From a virus: a DNA stretch of 64,000 nt. A model generated the notes under the pieces. The model saw only the letters and a program-made list of their open reading frames with translations, ran no database searches and had not been told where the DNA came from. Below, one piece after another: positions 14,174 to 21,420 of the stretch; position 1 is the stretch's first letter; each line of letters starts with the position of its first letter. Location of the stretch: positions 1 through 64,000 of IMG/VR virus record IMGVR_UViG_3300006104_000013. The stretch is one strand, 5' to 3'. Both the position numbers and the translations under genes were made by a program.

Positions 14174-14566
14174 ATGGCGCGTAAACACACCCGTACCAAA
14201 GTGACGGCAGCAGCCCTCGAAGCCCTTGAAAACGCTAGCGAAGGCGCGGCGCAACGTCTCATTTACCTCTCGACCCATGCCCTTGACGCCAAGGTCCAAT
14301 TGGCAGCGGTCAACAGCATATTGGACAGAGTCGGCATTGGGGCGACCAACACCACAAGGGCTGATCCGAACGCCGAGGCCCAAGCCCAGCTCGCCCTTGC
14401 CGTCTCTCAGATGAACATGAACGAACTGTTGGCGCTTCGGCAGGCCACGACTCTGTTGGTCGAAGCAAGCAAGCGCGGTCCCGATCCCATCACCATCGAC
14501 CAGCCACTACATATAGAGCACGACCCTGCCCCCACCGTCGCCCCAGGCCCAGACGACGACGAATAG
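14174..14566 (+). CDS. Possible small terminase subunit-like protein, 130 aa
   Basis: First gene of the rightward block, with CGGAG before the ATG. Basic start (ARKHTRTKVTAAALEAL), then a helical repeat LDAKVQLAAVNSILDRVGIG. The phrase AANxILDR is typical of phage proteins described as small terminase subunits or terminase-associated. The acidic tail (APGPDDDE) fits. However it lies 5 kb from the large subunit, so the packaging role is tentative. Confidence 0.45.
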   Translation: MARKHTRTKVTAAALEALENASEGAAQRLIYLSTHALDAKVQLAAVNSILDRVGIGATNTTRADPNAEAQAQLALAVSQMNMNELLALRQATTLLVEASKRGPDPITIDQPLHIEHDPAPTVAPGPDDDE

Positions 14567-14893
14567 CAAATCATATCAATGACTTGGGCCATGTTCGCGT
14601 GAAGCCATAATGCACATTATACGACAGCATTGAGTTAAACGAAGGCAGCAACGGCATGCGGTATGGGTCAGTCCGACCCGGCCACCGCCCCCGATATCGG
14701 TGAGGCCCCCCAACGCCATGGCCCCAGGCCAGCCCCCCCCATGACCCCCTGTAGAAAAAGCCGGGAGGTATCTCAAGCCCCCCCCCGCTACCGGAGAAAA
14801 TTGGGAGATTTGCGGGTTACGCATTGACGTAAGTACACGGAAAATGCAAAAGTGCACCGAGTGGATACAAAGAAACTACATGAAAGGCCGATT
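14567..14893 (+). other. Intergenic region with C-rich tracts, no gene seen
   Basis: About 330 bases separate two rightward genes. It contains long C runs (14729-14735 and 14779-14785 areas) and GATTTGCGGGTTACG at 14808-14822, a 15-base string that recurs at the promoter near 17.2 kb. A minus-strand frame of 93 codons here is Gly-rich with no start signal and was not accepted. Confidence 0.4.
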
Positions 14894-15118
14894 ATGACCC
14901 CTGGATTTGATCTACGAGGAGCGTTAGCTGAGCTTGGCTGGAGCATTACAGATCTGTCGAAGCGGGTTGAGCGGACGCGGACGCAGGTGTCGCGGTGGGT
15001 GAGCGGTCATGTTGAGACGCCGATGGCGGTTGAGCGGTACGTGCGGTTGGTTTTGGAGGTGAGGCGCTTAGCGGATCGGCTTGGGGGGGATGTCCGGACG
15101 GTAGCGGATGGGGCCTGA
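14894..15118 (+). CDS. HTH (XRE-like) DNA-binding protein, 74 aa
   Basis: ATG at 14894 with GAAAGG upstream; the earlier in-frame GTG has no ribosome-binding site. Residues 8-40 form a helix-turn-helix: LRGALAELGWSITDLSKRV, then RTRTQVSRWVSGHVETP, the recognition helix being QVSRWVSG. Likely a repressor or activator for the rightward small-gene block. The C-terminal helix is rich in Arg and Val. Confidence 0.7.
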   Translation: MTPGFDLRGALAELGWSITDLSKRVERTRTQVSRWVSGHVETPMAVERYVRLVLEVRRLADRLGGDVRTVADGA

Positions 15119-15158
15119 AAAAAAATCGGTTTTGGCTGCGCCATATAGGAGAAGGAAG
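15119..15158 (+). repeat. Leader repeat A
   Basis: Immediately after a stop codon: A-run, ATCGGTTTTGGCTGCGCCA, then AGGAGAAGGAAG and the ATG. TGGC/GCCA can form a four-pair hairpin with a three-base loop. A near copy precedes the gene at 15535. Confidence 0.55.
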
Positions 15159-15497
15159 ATGTTGGATTTTGGGAAGCCGGTTCGGACTCTGCACGGGAAC
15201 CCTGTTGTGATCCTATGCACCAATGCACCGGGGCCGTATCCGGTCGTGGGGTATTACTGGACGGCGGACACGGTAGGGGCGGTGATGTGGTCCGTCGATG
15301 GGGTCGCATGGAATGAAACCGATCCTGATATCGAAAATTATGAGCCTCCCAAGTATGAATATTTGTGGTGGGACCTTGCGGATCAGGAGCGTTACTTCTG
15401 GGTCAGTGAGGTCGTGCCCAATGACTGGGAGACCATGCCAGGGGTCGGTCTATGGAAGCACAAGTTTAGCGGCCGCCGTCGGGTCATCGTGGAATAA
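15159..15497 (+). CDS. Hypothetical protein with GYYW motif, 112 aa
   Basis: ATG at 15159 follows a strong AGGAGAAGGA. Rich in Trp and Tyr (VVGYYWTADTVGAVMWSVDG, EYLWWDLADQERYFW), suggesting a small beta-barrel. Ends RRRVIVE. No family recognised. The repeated leader implies shared post-transcriptional control with the next gene. Confidence 0.6.
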   Translation: MLDFGKPVRTLHGNPVVILCTNAPGPYPVVGYYWTADTVGAVMWSVDGVAWNETDPDIENYEPPKYEYLWWDLADQERYFWVSEVVPNDWETMPGVGLWKHKFSGRRRVIVE

Positions 15498-15534
15498 AAA
15501 AATCGGTTTGGCTTCGCCACTTTTGGAGAGAGTT
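15498..15534 (+). repeat. Leader repeat B
   Basis: A-run, ATCGGTTTGGCTTCGCCA, then TTTTGGAGAGAGTT before the ATG at 15535. Differs from repeat A by one missing T, one loop base and the short spacer before GGAGA. The TGGC/GCCA stem is kept while the loop changes. Confidence 0.55.
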
Positions 15535-15702
15535 ATGGACGATTACCCGGTATTGGTCGAAGGATGGTGGGCGCTCAAAGGCGTCGCTCTCGCCGTGGTT
15601 ACATCAGAGACCCTGGTAAGATTCGAGCAGGATGATAGTCTGGTGAACGATTACATCGACCTCGTTCGGAGCGGTGTGGGTTACTTTAGGAGCTTGCCGT
15701 AA
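15535..15702 (+). CDS. Hypothetical protein, 55 aa
   Basis: Starts MDDYPVLVEGWWALKGVALA behind GGAGAGAG. Short acidic protein with one moderately hydrophobic segment. It ends by TAATG overlap with the membrane peptide that follows. Not recognised. Confidence 0.55.
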   Translation: MDDYPVLVEGWWALKGVALAVVTSETLVRFEQDDSLVNDYIDLVRSGVGYFRSLP

Positions 15703-15830
15703 TGGGGAGCCTGAACCCTCGGTTTGACCTGGATACAATAATCGTGGCGATCGGTGTTGCGTTCCTGGCTGGGGCTCTCGCCGCCACGCTCGTCATCACC
15801 TTCGTGTTCGTTGGAAAGGGACTCTTGTAA
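15702..15830 (+). CDS. 42-residue single-span membrane protein
   Basis: ATG overlaps the upstream stop (TAATG) and its own stop overlaps the next ATG in the same way, strong evidence that it is translated. After a ten-residue polar head comes one long hydrophobic helix (VAIGVAFLAGALAATLVITF). No signal cleavage site is obvious. Function unknown. Confidence 0.6.
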   Translation: MGSLNPRFDLDTIIVAIGVAFLAGALAATLVITFVFVGKGLL

Positions 15831-16105
15831 TGGATGACTTCGCTCAAGCGCCGCTAAGCGTCGCTGAGATCCGCGCTGAAAAATCGCATGATGGCCGACT
15901 CTGGAGTCCGCGTGACGCTCTGATCTCGACTCTGCGCGATCTGGATAGCGGAAAAATAAACCCGGACGTCCTGGCCATCGTTTTCCGCGACAAGGAGCCA
16001 GATGGCTCGAACGGATATTGCTTCGTCAATTCGTCTCCGGACTCTCTGCTATCAATCGGACTCTTGGAACGGGCAAAGCTCGTCCTCGTCAACAACAGCG
16101 AATAG
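15830..16105 (+). CDS. Hypothetical protein, 91 aa
   Basis: Contains LSVAEIRAEKSHDGRLWSPRDALISTLRDLDSG as two helices and later strands ending in LVLVNNSE. Similar short phage proteins with RDALxxxLRDIDSG exist but have no known role. Coupled by TAATG overlap to the membrane peptide. Confidence 0.6.
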   Translation: MDDFAQAPLSVAEIRAEKSHDGRLWSPRDALISTLRDLDSGKINPDVLAIVFRDKEPDGSNGYCFVNSSPDSLLSIGLLERAKLVLVNNSE

Positions 16106-16113
16106 GGGCAATC

Positions 16114-16383
16114 ATGGGCATTGAAAAAGAAATCCTCGACGAGAGATTCGACGAGATCCTCACCGAAGTCATGGCGGTCGTCACCAAGCACAATTCGGCG
16201 ATTAACTCTGTCGCCGTTCTAGCTGAAGCGCTGGCCCGCGTCCTTGCCCTCGTCCCCGAACCCTACACACATGCCGCTATCAATGGCATGCTGAAGCGAC
16301 TCGCTGAATGCCGGGATATTGTCGCGGCGTTCGCCGAAGAGGTCTCTGAACAAGAAGTGGCGGAACGATATGGCGCGAACTGA
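16114..16383 (+). CDS. Hypothetical helical protein, 89 aa
   Basis: Start at 16114 gives MGIEKEILDERFDEIL; the upstream extension overlaps the previous gene. All-helical, with Ala/Val-rich segments (AVLAEALARVLALVPEPYTH). May form a small helical bundle. Not recognised. Confidence 0.55.
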   Translation: MGIEKEILDERFDEILTEVMAVVTKHNSAINSVAVLAEALARVLALVPEPYTHAAINGMLKRLAECRDIVAAFAEEVSEQEVAERYGAN

Positions 16384-16609
16384 TGAAACAATCGTCGTCA
16401 ATACGACACACAGCAAAGAATTTCGGATCACCCCAAAATTCCGAAGCACCGGGTATGTCGGCATCGACGACTCCGGAAAAGAGGTGATCATTGCCCCGTA
16501 TCGGGACACGTATCAAACCATCGAGCGCCGCGTCCTGCTGGACATTGCGCTCGACCACCTGACTGCCGTGCAGGAAATTTTGGAAATATTGGGGGCTGAA
16601 AATGGATGA
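16370..16609 (+). CDS. Hypothetical protein, 79 aa
   Basis: Overlaps the previous gene by 14 bases. Strand-rich front (ETIVVNTTHSKEFRITPKFR), a GYVGIDDSGKEVIIAPYRD centre and a C-terminal helix. Not recognised. Confidence 0.5.
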   Translation: MARTDETIVVNTTHSKEFRITPKFRSTGYVGIDDSGKEVIIAPYRDTYQTIERRVLLDIALDHLTAVQEILEILGAENG

Positions 16610-16820
16610 ATGCATGAAAGAGGTCTGTGTCGGCGTTACGCATGATAACCCGGACATGATCACTATCGGTTCAATGTCGGAATCATACCTTATTCTGACT
16701 CCGAACGAGGAGCTTAAACGCATCCTGAACCCCCAGCCGATGTATCCGACTCCATTTAAAACCCCTGATGTGCAGTGCCAGCAGGGATCGCCCATCCACC
16801 CCGGCCAGACTATTTGCTGA
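16602..16820 (+). CDS. Hypothetical protein, 72 aa
   Basis: Overlaps both neighbours by a few bases. Contains three cysteines, Pro-rich second half (LNPQPMYPTPFKTPDVQC). Low secondary-structure content. Coupling is the main support. Confidence 0.45.
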   Translation: MDECMKEVCVGVTHDNPDMITIGSMSESYLILTPNEELKRILNPQPMYPTPFKTPDVQCQQGSPIHPGQTIC

Positions 16821-17074
16821 TGTATCCGATTAGCCGGAAGGACGAGTTTGTCGCGCGAGCCATATCGATCGCGCTGGGGGAAGATCCTGATCAGTTGGTA
16901 TCGATCACCCCGGTGGCCGTCAATGCCACCGGCAAGCCGATGTTTAACAAGCGGGATTGGCAACCCGCATGGACGCATCACGTTGCTGTTGCGCAGTCCG
17001 CTATCGACGCGGGGCATCGATATGATCAGGGAGTCGAGAACGTCATCCGTCAGGAGCGATTGGAAGTCGAATGA
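16820..17074 (+). CDS. Hypothetical protein, 84 aa
   Basis: ATG overlaps the previous stop as TGATG. Helices FVARAISIALGEDPDQLV and HHVAVAQSAIDAGHRYDQG alternate with a basic loop. Not recognised. Confidence 0.5.
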   Translation: MYPISRKDEFVARAISIALGEDPDQLVSITPVAVNATGKPMFNKRDWQPAWTHHVAVAQSAIDAGHRYDQGVENVIRQERLEVE

Positions 17075-17193
17075 TCAGTAATCCAAAATGCCCCATCTGT
17101 GAAGCTCTTCAGCGAAAGATAGATCAGCTTGTGGCTGAGAATGAACGTCTGCTGCGGTTGCTTAACCCCAAGAAAAAAGACCATGGGGAATAA
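17071..17193 (+). CDS. CxxC plus leucine-zipper mini-protein, 40 aa
   Basis: ATGA overlap with the previous gene. The sequence has a CPIC pair at residues 7-10 and then LQRKIDQLVAENERLLRLLN, three heptads with Leu, Ile, Val and a central Asn, as in dimeric GCN4-like zippers. A zinc or disulfide link from CPIC plus a parallel coiled coil suggests a dimeric adaptor, perhaps binding DNA or a host regulator. Too short for a family match. Confidence 0.5.
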   Translation: MISNPKCPICEALQRKIDQLVAENERLLRLLNPKKKDHGE

Positions 17194-17205
17194 TTTGGTT
17201 TCCGC

Positions 17206-17235
17206 TTGACGGGGGATCGATTTGCGGGTTACGAT
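17206..17235 (+). promoter_or_regulatory. Sigma-70-like promoter
   Basis: TTGACG (17206-17211), an 18-base spacer, then TACGAT (17230-17235). It lies in a gene-free gap 35 bases upstream of the DksA/TraR-like gene. The spacer and -10 contain GATTTGCGGGTTACG, also present at 14808. Confidence 0.45.
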
Positions 17236-17269
17236 TTATTTTTAACGCACTGAAAAATAAAGAGAAAAA

Positions 17270-17476
17270 ATGGCAGATGAAGTTGATTTGATCGACAATC
17301 ATGTCGAGATTGAACGGGAGCGGGCTATCGGGTCCGCTTCTGCTTTTGTGGAGTCGATGCCGACCGGAGTCCCCGGCGAGTGTCGTGAATGCGGGGAACA
17401 TTCCCCACGTCTGGTCGGCGGATTGTGCGCCCCCTGCCGGGATGACATTGCACACCGTCAACGGAGAATATTATGA
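17270..17476 (+). CDS. DksA/TraR-type zinc-finger protein, 68 aa
   Basis: Begins MADEVDLIDNHVEIERERAI, then a GECREC pair and an LCAPCRDD pair 12 residues later, the C4 zinc finger of short phage TraR/DksA-like proteins. Family members bind in the secondary channel of host RNA polymerase and alter promoter choice; the N-terminal helix would be the channel-inserting part. The gene is behind its own candidate promoter, consistent with a regulatory role. Confidence 0.7.
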   Translation: MADEVDLIDNHVEIERERAIGSASAFVESMPTGVPGECRECGEHSPRLVGGLCAPCRDDIAHRQRRIL

Positions 17477-17748
17477 ATGAAAAAGAATTTGGGTGGAAAC
17501 TGCGGGAAATGACATCAGCGGCCGCCAAAGACAACACCGCCCTCTGCGATATGGTGTGGCAGCTCTGCTCGGTCGCATCAGAATTGCTGCTGTACATGTG
17601 CCAAGATAACCCGGACCCGGTTGCTGTGGCGCATGACGGAATAGCTCAGTTGCAAAAGGACATGGAAACCCACGTTCAAAATACGCATCTCAAAGTGAAG
17701 ACTCTCGGTGCTTTGGCCGCTGAGAGTCCGTCTTCCTCTGTAAATTAA
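17473..17748 (+). CDS. Hypothetical helical protein, 91 aa
   Basis: ATGA overlap with the zinc-finger gene. Helical with cysteines at ALCDMVWQLCSVASELLLYMC. Possibly a partner of the neighbouring zinc-finger protein. Followed directly by a terminator-like hairpin, so the transcript may end here. Not recognised. Confidence 0.55.
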   Translation: MNEKEFGWKLREMTSAAAKDNTALCDMVWQLCSVASELLLYMCQDNPDPVAVAHDGIAQLQKDMETHVQNTHLKVKTLGALAAESPSSSVN

Positions 17749-17750
17749 CT

Positions 17751-17798
17751 ATTGTGGGTTACATCCCTATCGGGTAGTGTAACCCACAATTAATTTTT
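17751..17798 (+). terminator. Hairpin with perfect 12-base arms and T-tract
   Basis: ATTGTGGGTTAC (17751-17762) is exactly complementary to GTAACCCACAAT (17779-17790); the loop holds a further CCC/GGG pairing. TAATTTTT follows. It fits a rho-independent terminator, although the A-T-rich base is unusual and it could also be an operator palindrome. Confidence 0.6.
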
Positions 17799-17808
17799 GG
17801 AGGGGAAC

Positions 17809-18033
17809 ATGTACTTCAAAGAAAAAGACGCCGGAACAAAATGGTGTCCGTTTACGAGCTTCTCCATGGCTGGGGAGACGCCATCCAATCGGTATCCCGG
17901 CATGGAAGTCACCGTCGAGACGACTGGCTGCAAGGGGCATGAATGCGCCGGTTGGCGCTGGAAAGATCCGTCGAAGACAGACAATGTCTGCGAAGGTGGG
18001 TGTGGCCTCGCCTATCGTCCCAACGGATACTGA
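17809..18033 (+). CDS. Cys-rich phage protein with CKGHECAGWRW motif, 74 aa
   Basis: ATG at 17809 follows GGAGGGG. Contains KWCPF near the start, CKGHECAGWRW in the middle and CEGGCGLAYRP near the end. This order is a widespread phage family (CP..., then CxGxxCMAWRW, then GYCGLAGRP) of unknown function that probably binds one metal ion. Coupled to the membrane protein that follows. Confidence 0.65.
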   Translation: MYFKEKDAGTKWCPFTSFSMAGETPSNRYPGMEVTVETTGCKGHECAGWRWKDPSKTDNVCEGGCGLAYRPNGY

Positions 18034-18034
18034 T

Positions 18035-18253
18035 ATGCAGTCGCGGCGAATGTCCTTTATCGAGAGCGTCGTTGCGACGGCAATCGGGTTCGGGACTGGA
18101 ATTCTGGGACAGCTATTGATCTTCCCGCTCGTCGGAATGCAGGTCAGCTTCGATAAGAATATCGTGATCGCAGCGGCATTCACCGTGATATCTATCCTGA
18201 GAGGATATTTCGTCCGCCGACTCTTTAACTGGATACACCTTCACTGGATTTGA
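18035..18253 (+). CDS. Two-span phage membrane protein (DUF7220-like), 72 aa
   Basis: Starts MQSRRMSFIESVVATAIGFG. Two hydrophobic spans (about residues 13-35 and 41-58) flank GMQVSFDKN, and the tail LRGYFVRRLFNWI is basic. The pattern SxIEAxxNxxxGFxxxxxxQ, IFP, then FTxxSxxRxYxxRRxFN is a common small phage membrane family. Role unknown. Two bases separate it from the HNH gene. Confidence 0.65.
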   Translation: MQSRRMSFIESVVATAIGFGTGILGQLLIFPLVGMQVSFDKNIVIAAAFTVISILRGYFVRRLFNWIHLHWI

Positions 18254-18254
18254 T

Positions 18255-18695
18255 ATGCAAGAAAAACAACAAAAAACGGCGTTCGACCGTGTGATGGAAA
18301 AATTGGTCGTCGGTTCTAAGAACCAGTGCTGGCCTTGGACTGGGGCTCGGACTCGAAAAGGGTCAGGGGCCGCTGTCGTAAAAACGCCGGAAGGGTCAAC
18401 CACAACGATCGGCCGGGTCATCTTCGAGCACTATAATGGGCGTCCGGTTAAGCCGCACCATGTTATCAAGACGACCTGCGGAAGCCTGTCATGTGGCAAT
18501 CCACATCATCAGGCCGAGGTTGAATTCGTCTCTGTCGTCCGTAGTCAGAACAAGGTCAGCGATGATGATGTCCGTGAGATCAGGGCGATGGCGCTTGAAG
18601 ATCCGGACTATCAGAAGATCGGGGCGAAGTTCGGAATCTCCGAAGAATACGCGCGGAATATTGCCCAGCGTAAGCGCAAGGTGAGCGTAAAATGA
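18255..18695 (+). CDS. HNH homing-type endonuclease with HTH tail, 146 aa
   Basis: N-terminal CWPWTGARTRKGSG and GRVIFEHYNGRPVK, then the metal/catalytic core PHHVIKTTCGSLSCGNPHH, as in phage HNH proteins of the CWEWTG...HTCDNPxCVNPxHL type (H, N and H retained). Residues about 98-140 (VSDDDVREIRAMALEDPDYQ, then IGAKFGISEEYARNIAQRK) are a helix-turn-helix for DNA recognition. It lies 530 bases upstream of the intein-bearing terminase. It would cut DNA, and often spreads itself or neighbouring elements. Confidence 0.75.
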   Translation: MQEKQQKTAFDRVMEKLVVGSKNQCWPWTGARTRKGSGAAVVKTPEGSTTTIGRVIFEHYNGRPVKPHHVIKTTCGSLSCGNPHHQAEVEFVSVVRSQNKVSDDDVREIRAMALEDPDYQKIGAKFGISEEYARNIAQRKRKVSVK

Positions 18696-18898
18696 CTCGC
18701 GGCCCTGGTAAAAATCGAGGGGTCTCCGACTCTCCGGTAGATTTCACCCAGACTCCGGAAGCTAAGCGCCGAGATACCAGGACCTATAAGGACCGTGGAA
18801 GCCGGGCCGAATACATGCGGACCTATCGTAAGAGGGTTAAGGATGCCGAAATGGGAAGTGTTGAGGGCGGCGGCCCTCCCTCTAAGGAAGATCTTTGA
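18692..18898 (+). CDS. Hypothetical basic protein, 68 aa
   Basis: ATGA overlap with the HNH gene. Highly basic and polar, with RAEYMRTYRKRVKD as one helix, a motif frequent in short phage proteins next to terminase. Overlaps the next gene by 56 bases. Disordered outside the helix. Confidence 0.5.
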   Translation: MTRGPGKNRGVSDSPVDFTQTPEAKRRDTRTYKDRGSRAEYMRTYRKRVKDAEMGSVEGGGPPSKEDL

Positions 18899-19235
18899 TC
18901 TACATGAGCCTGTGTATCAGGACTTTTGGCCCTATGTGAAGGAAGATTATCTTCCGGACACCCCATGGGGAAAAAGCATTGATGGGATTGCCACAGGAAA
19001 GTGGATGTTTCGACCTCGGAATACGTTCGCCGTAGATGCCGAGTCCCTCTGGGGTGACAGTTGGAAGATCATGGTTGCTTCGGTATTCTACATCCAAGAG
19101 CGGACCTTCATGCGGATCGTGACGGGTGGGAGCCAGCACCGGTTAATGTACCACCACCTTTTTCTGAAGCGGCTTATGCTTGAGGCCGCAGACCCGATAC
19201 GGTTTAAGTTTGAATGGAACTTCAATGGCATTTGA
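18843..19235 (+). CDS. Hypothetical protein upstream of terminase, 130 aa
   Basis: ATG at 18843 (MPKWEVLRAAALPLRKIF) has AGAGGG upstream; the frame is open earlier but only within the previous gene. Rich in Trp, Phe and Tyr; ends 11 bases inside the terminase gene, so the two are coupled. Could be the small terminase subunit by position, but no HTH is evident. Confidence 0.55.
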   Translation: MPKWEVLRAAALPLRKIFDLHEPVYQDFWPYVKEDYLPDTPWGKSIDGIATGKWMFRPRNTFAVDAESLWGDSWKIMVASVFYIQERTFMRIVTGGSQHRLMYHHLFLKRLMLEAADPIRFKFEWNFNGI

Positions 19236-21420
19236 TCTGACGAAGTGTCAACCTGATCAGCTTAATGATTTGCTCAACAAAAAGCTGGCAGAAATGTCGC
19301 TGTCTGAGTTTCTTAAGCAATCATGGCGCTACTTCGACCCAGGGAACTATTCCCATAACTGGCATATCGATGCGATTTCAGAACATCTGATGGCCGTCAA
19401 TGTCGGGCAGATACGGAATCTGATTATCAATATCCCGCCGCGCCACATGAAGTCGTTGTCAGTTGCTGTCGCTTGGCCAGCCTGGACGTGGGCGCAACAG
19501 AGAGACCCTGACTTTCCTTTGCTCGGACCAGCCGTCCGATGGATGTTTGCATCCTATGCGCAGAGTCTGTCGCACCGCGACTCTCTGAAGATGCGCCGAC
19601 TGATCGAATCAGGGTGGTATCAGAAGAACTGGGGGGATCATGCGAAGATCACCGGAGACCTTGATCGTAAAGAGCGCTACGAAACGACCGTCGGAGGGTA
19701 TCGCCTAGCAACATCCGTCGGCGGTGCGCTGACTGGTGAAGGCGGTGATATCATTGTCTGCTTCCCACCATGGGAGGTCGTCTGGACAGACATTGGGCCG
19801 ATGCAATTTATGGACGTCGTAAAGCGGAGATACCAGGGGAAGGTCTGGTCGTATTCTGCAAAGAACGGGATGGAGCTCTGCCAAATTATTGGATGGCATA
19901 CCAACCCATCGCGTCCGCTTGTCGTTGTTGAGTTTGAAAATTGCCCGCCACTTGTCTGCACCGAGGATCACCGTATTCTTACGGAAGAGGGGATGCTGGT
20001 GGCTGTGGGGCGGCTGAAGCCAGGAACTTTGATTCTTGACCCCCTGCTCAAGCGGGAAGGGTTGAAAGGCTCCAAGATCTTTAAAGGTCTTCGGCCATGG
20101 GATCACCCGCCGAAGCCGACGTACTGCATAACCGTCGAGAAGAACCATAATATGCTGGTGGGGCGATCGCTATTGATCGCTGCCAACTGTGACGACCCAT
20201 TGAATGCTAACGACGCCAATTCTGACGTTCTGCGCCAAGGGGTTCTGACGTGGTGGGATGAGTCCATGCAATCACGTTTGAACGATCCGAAGACCGGGGC
20301 GAAGGTCATCATTATGCAACGACTGCATGAAGACGATCTGACTGGCCACATCCTCCAGAATGACCGCAATGGGGAATGGTGTCACCTGATGCTTCCGGCC
20401 GAATATGATTCGTCTCGGCACTGTTTCACATCGATCGGATGGGAAGACCCTCGGACTGAAGACGGGGAAGCCCTGTGGGAAGAGAGAGTCGGGACAAAAG
20501 AACTGAATACCCTCAAGGCCGCCATGGGTCCATACGCGTTTGCTGGGCAATATCAGCAGAGTCCGCAGCCGCGTGGTGGTGGGATTATCAAACGCGAGTG
20601 GTGGAACCCATGGCCAGGAGAGGATGAATTGCGCGAGGGTGTGAACACATCGTTCCCGCCATTTGAATATGTCGTCGCCTCGCTCGATACTGCTTTCACC
20701 GAAGACGAGGAAAACGATTACTCAGCTCTGACCATCTGGGGCGTCTTCCGCGATATGGGGTCAAAGTTTGTCGCTCCCCGCCTTGTCACCGATGTGAATG
20801 ATCGTGGCGAAACGATATTGATGCCGCAGGAAGAGCAGCCAAAGGTGATGCTGGTCTATGGTTGGCAAAAGCGCCTGACCCTGCACGGCCCACCGGAAAA
20901 AAAGCCGGATGGGGTCAGCCAGGAAGAATGGGATTCTCCAGCTTGGAGAGGATATCGCCGGGAGAACTGGGGGCTGGTGGAGTGGACGATTGATTCGTGT
21001 CGCCGGTACAAGGTCGATCGCCTGCTGATCGAAGGAAAGGCTTCCGGTTTGAGCGTTGTTCAAGAACTGCGCCGCCTCTATGCCAATGAGCGGTTCTCGC
21101 TGGAAATCACCAACCCAGGCAGAATGAGCAAGGTTGCCCGCGCCTATGCCGTTGAGCCACTGTTTGCCAATGGTCAGGTCTATGCTCCCTATCTGATGCT
21201 GAAGAATGGCGTCATCTGTTCGCGGTCGTGGTGCGATCAGATCATTACCCAGTTCACACAGTTCCCCAAAGCAACACATGACGACCTTGTGGACTCCAGC
21301 CTGCATGCGCTTCAGCACTTGCGTGATATAGGCATGGCGCTTCGCAAGGAAGAGGTGGAGGCAGAGTGGGACGACTCTTTATTGATTCGAGCGAGCGAAA
21401 GGCCACTTTACGATGTCTGA
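19225..21420 (+). CDS. terL: Terminase large subunit, interrupted by a mini-intein (731 aa precursor)
   Basis: DNA-packaging motor: ATPase plus headful/cos nuclease. Walker A is IPPRHMKS (residues about 71-78). Walker B, GGDIIV|CDDP, is split by the intein after V178. The coupling segment is VIIMQRLHEDDLTGHIL. The nuclease domain shows SLDTAFTEDEENDYS, LLIEGKASGL and THDDLVDSSLHAL (RNase H fold acidic residues). Start at 19225 (MAFDLTKCQPDQ) since it overlaps the previous stop. After splicing the protein would be 588 residues, normal for the family. Without splicing the ATPase centre is broken, so splicing is probably needed for packaging. Confidence 0.93.
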   Translation: MAFDLTKCQPDQLNDLLNKKLAEMSLSEFLKQSWRYFDPGNYSHNWHIDAISEHLMAVNVGQIRNLIINIPPRHMKSLSVAVAWPAWTWAQQRDPDFPLLGPAVRWMFASYAQSLSHRDSLKMRRLIESGWYQKNWGDHAKITGDLDRKERYETTVGGYRLATSVGGALTGEGGDIIVCFPPWEVVWTDIGPMQFMDVVKRRYQGKVWSYSAKNGMELCQIIGWHTNPSRPLVVVEFENCPPLVCTEDHRILTEEGMLVAVGRLKPGTLILDPLLKREGLKGSKIFKGLRPWDHPPKPTYCITVEKNHNMLVGRSLLIAANCDDPLNANDANSDVLRQGVLTWWDESMQSRLNDPKTGAKVIIMQRLHEDDLTGHILQNDRNGEWCHLMLPAEYDSSRHCFTSIGWEDPRTEDGEALWEERVGTKELNTLKAAMGPYAFAGQYQQSPQPRGGGIIKREWWNPWPGEDELREGVNTSFPPFEYVVASLDTAFTEDEENDYSALTIWGVFRDMGSKFVAPRLVTDVNDRGETILMPQEEQPKVMLVYGWQKRLTLHGPPEKKPDGVSQEEWDSPAWRGYRRENWGLVEWTIDSCRRYKVDRLLIEGKASGLSVVQELRRLYANERFSLEITNPGRMSKVARAYAVEPLFANGQVYAPYLMLKNGVICSRSWCDQIITQFTQFPKATHDDLVDSSLHALQHLRDIGMALRKEEVEAEWDDSLLIRASERPLYDV
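19759..20187 (+). mobile_element. Mini-intein in terL, 143 aa, no homing endonuclease
   Basis: Block A starts with Cys1 (CFPPWEVVWTDIGPMQF) and GKVWSYSAKNG. Block B is PLVCTEDHRILTEEG with the TxxH signature. Block F is YCITVEKNHNMLVGRSLLI. The end is AAN followed by C+1 of the host protein. The usual penultimate His is Ala. No LAGLIDADG or HNH domain lies between blocks B and F, so it is a splicing-only intein. It sits immediately before the two Asp of Walker B. Confidence 0.88.

Noticed and set aside
14576-14857. 93-codon minus ORF with a hydrophobic-looking start
   Set aside because: Gly-rich, no ribosome-binding site, overlaps long C-runs and the start region of the HTH gene.
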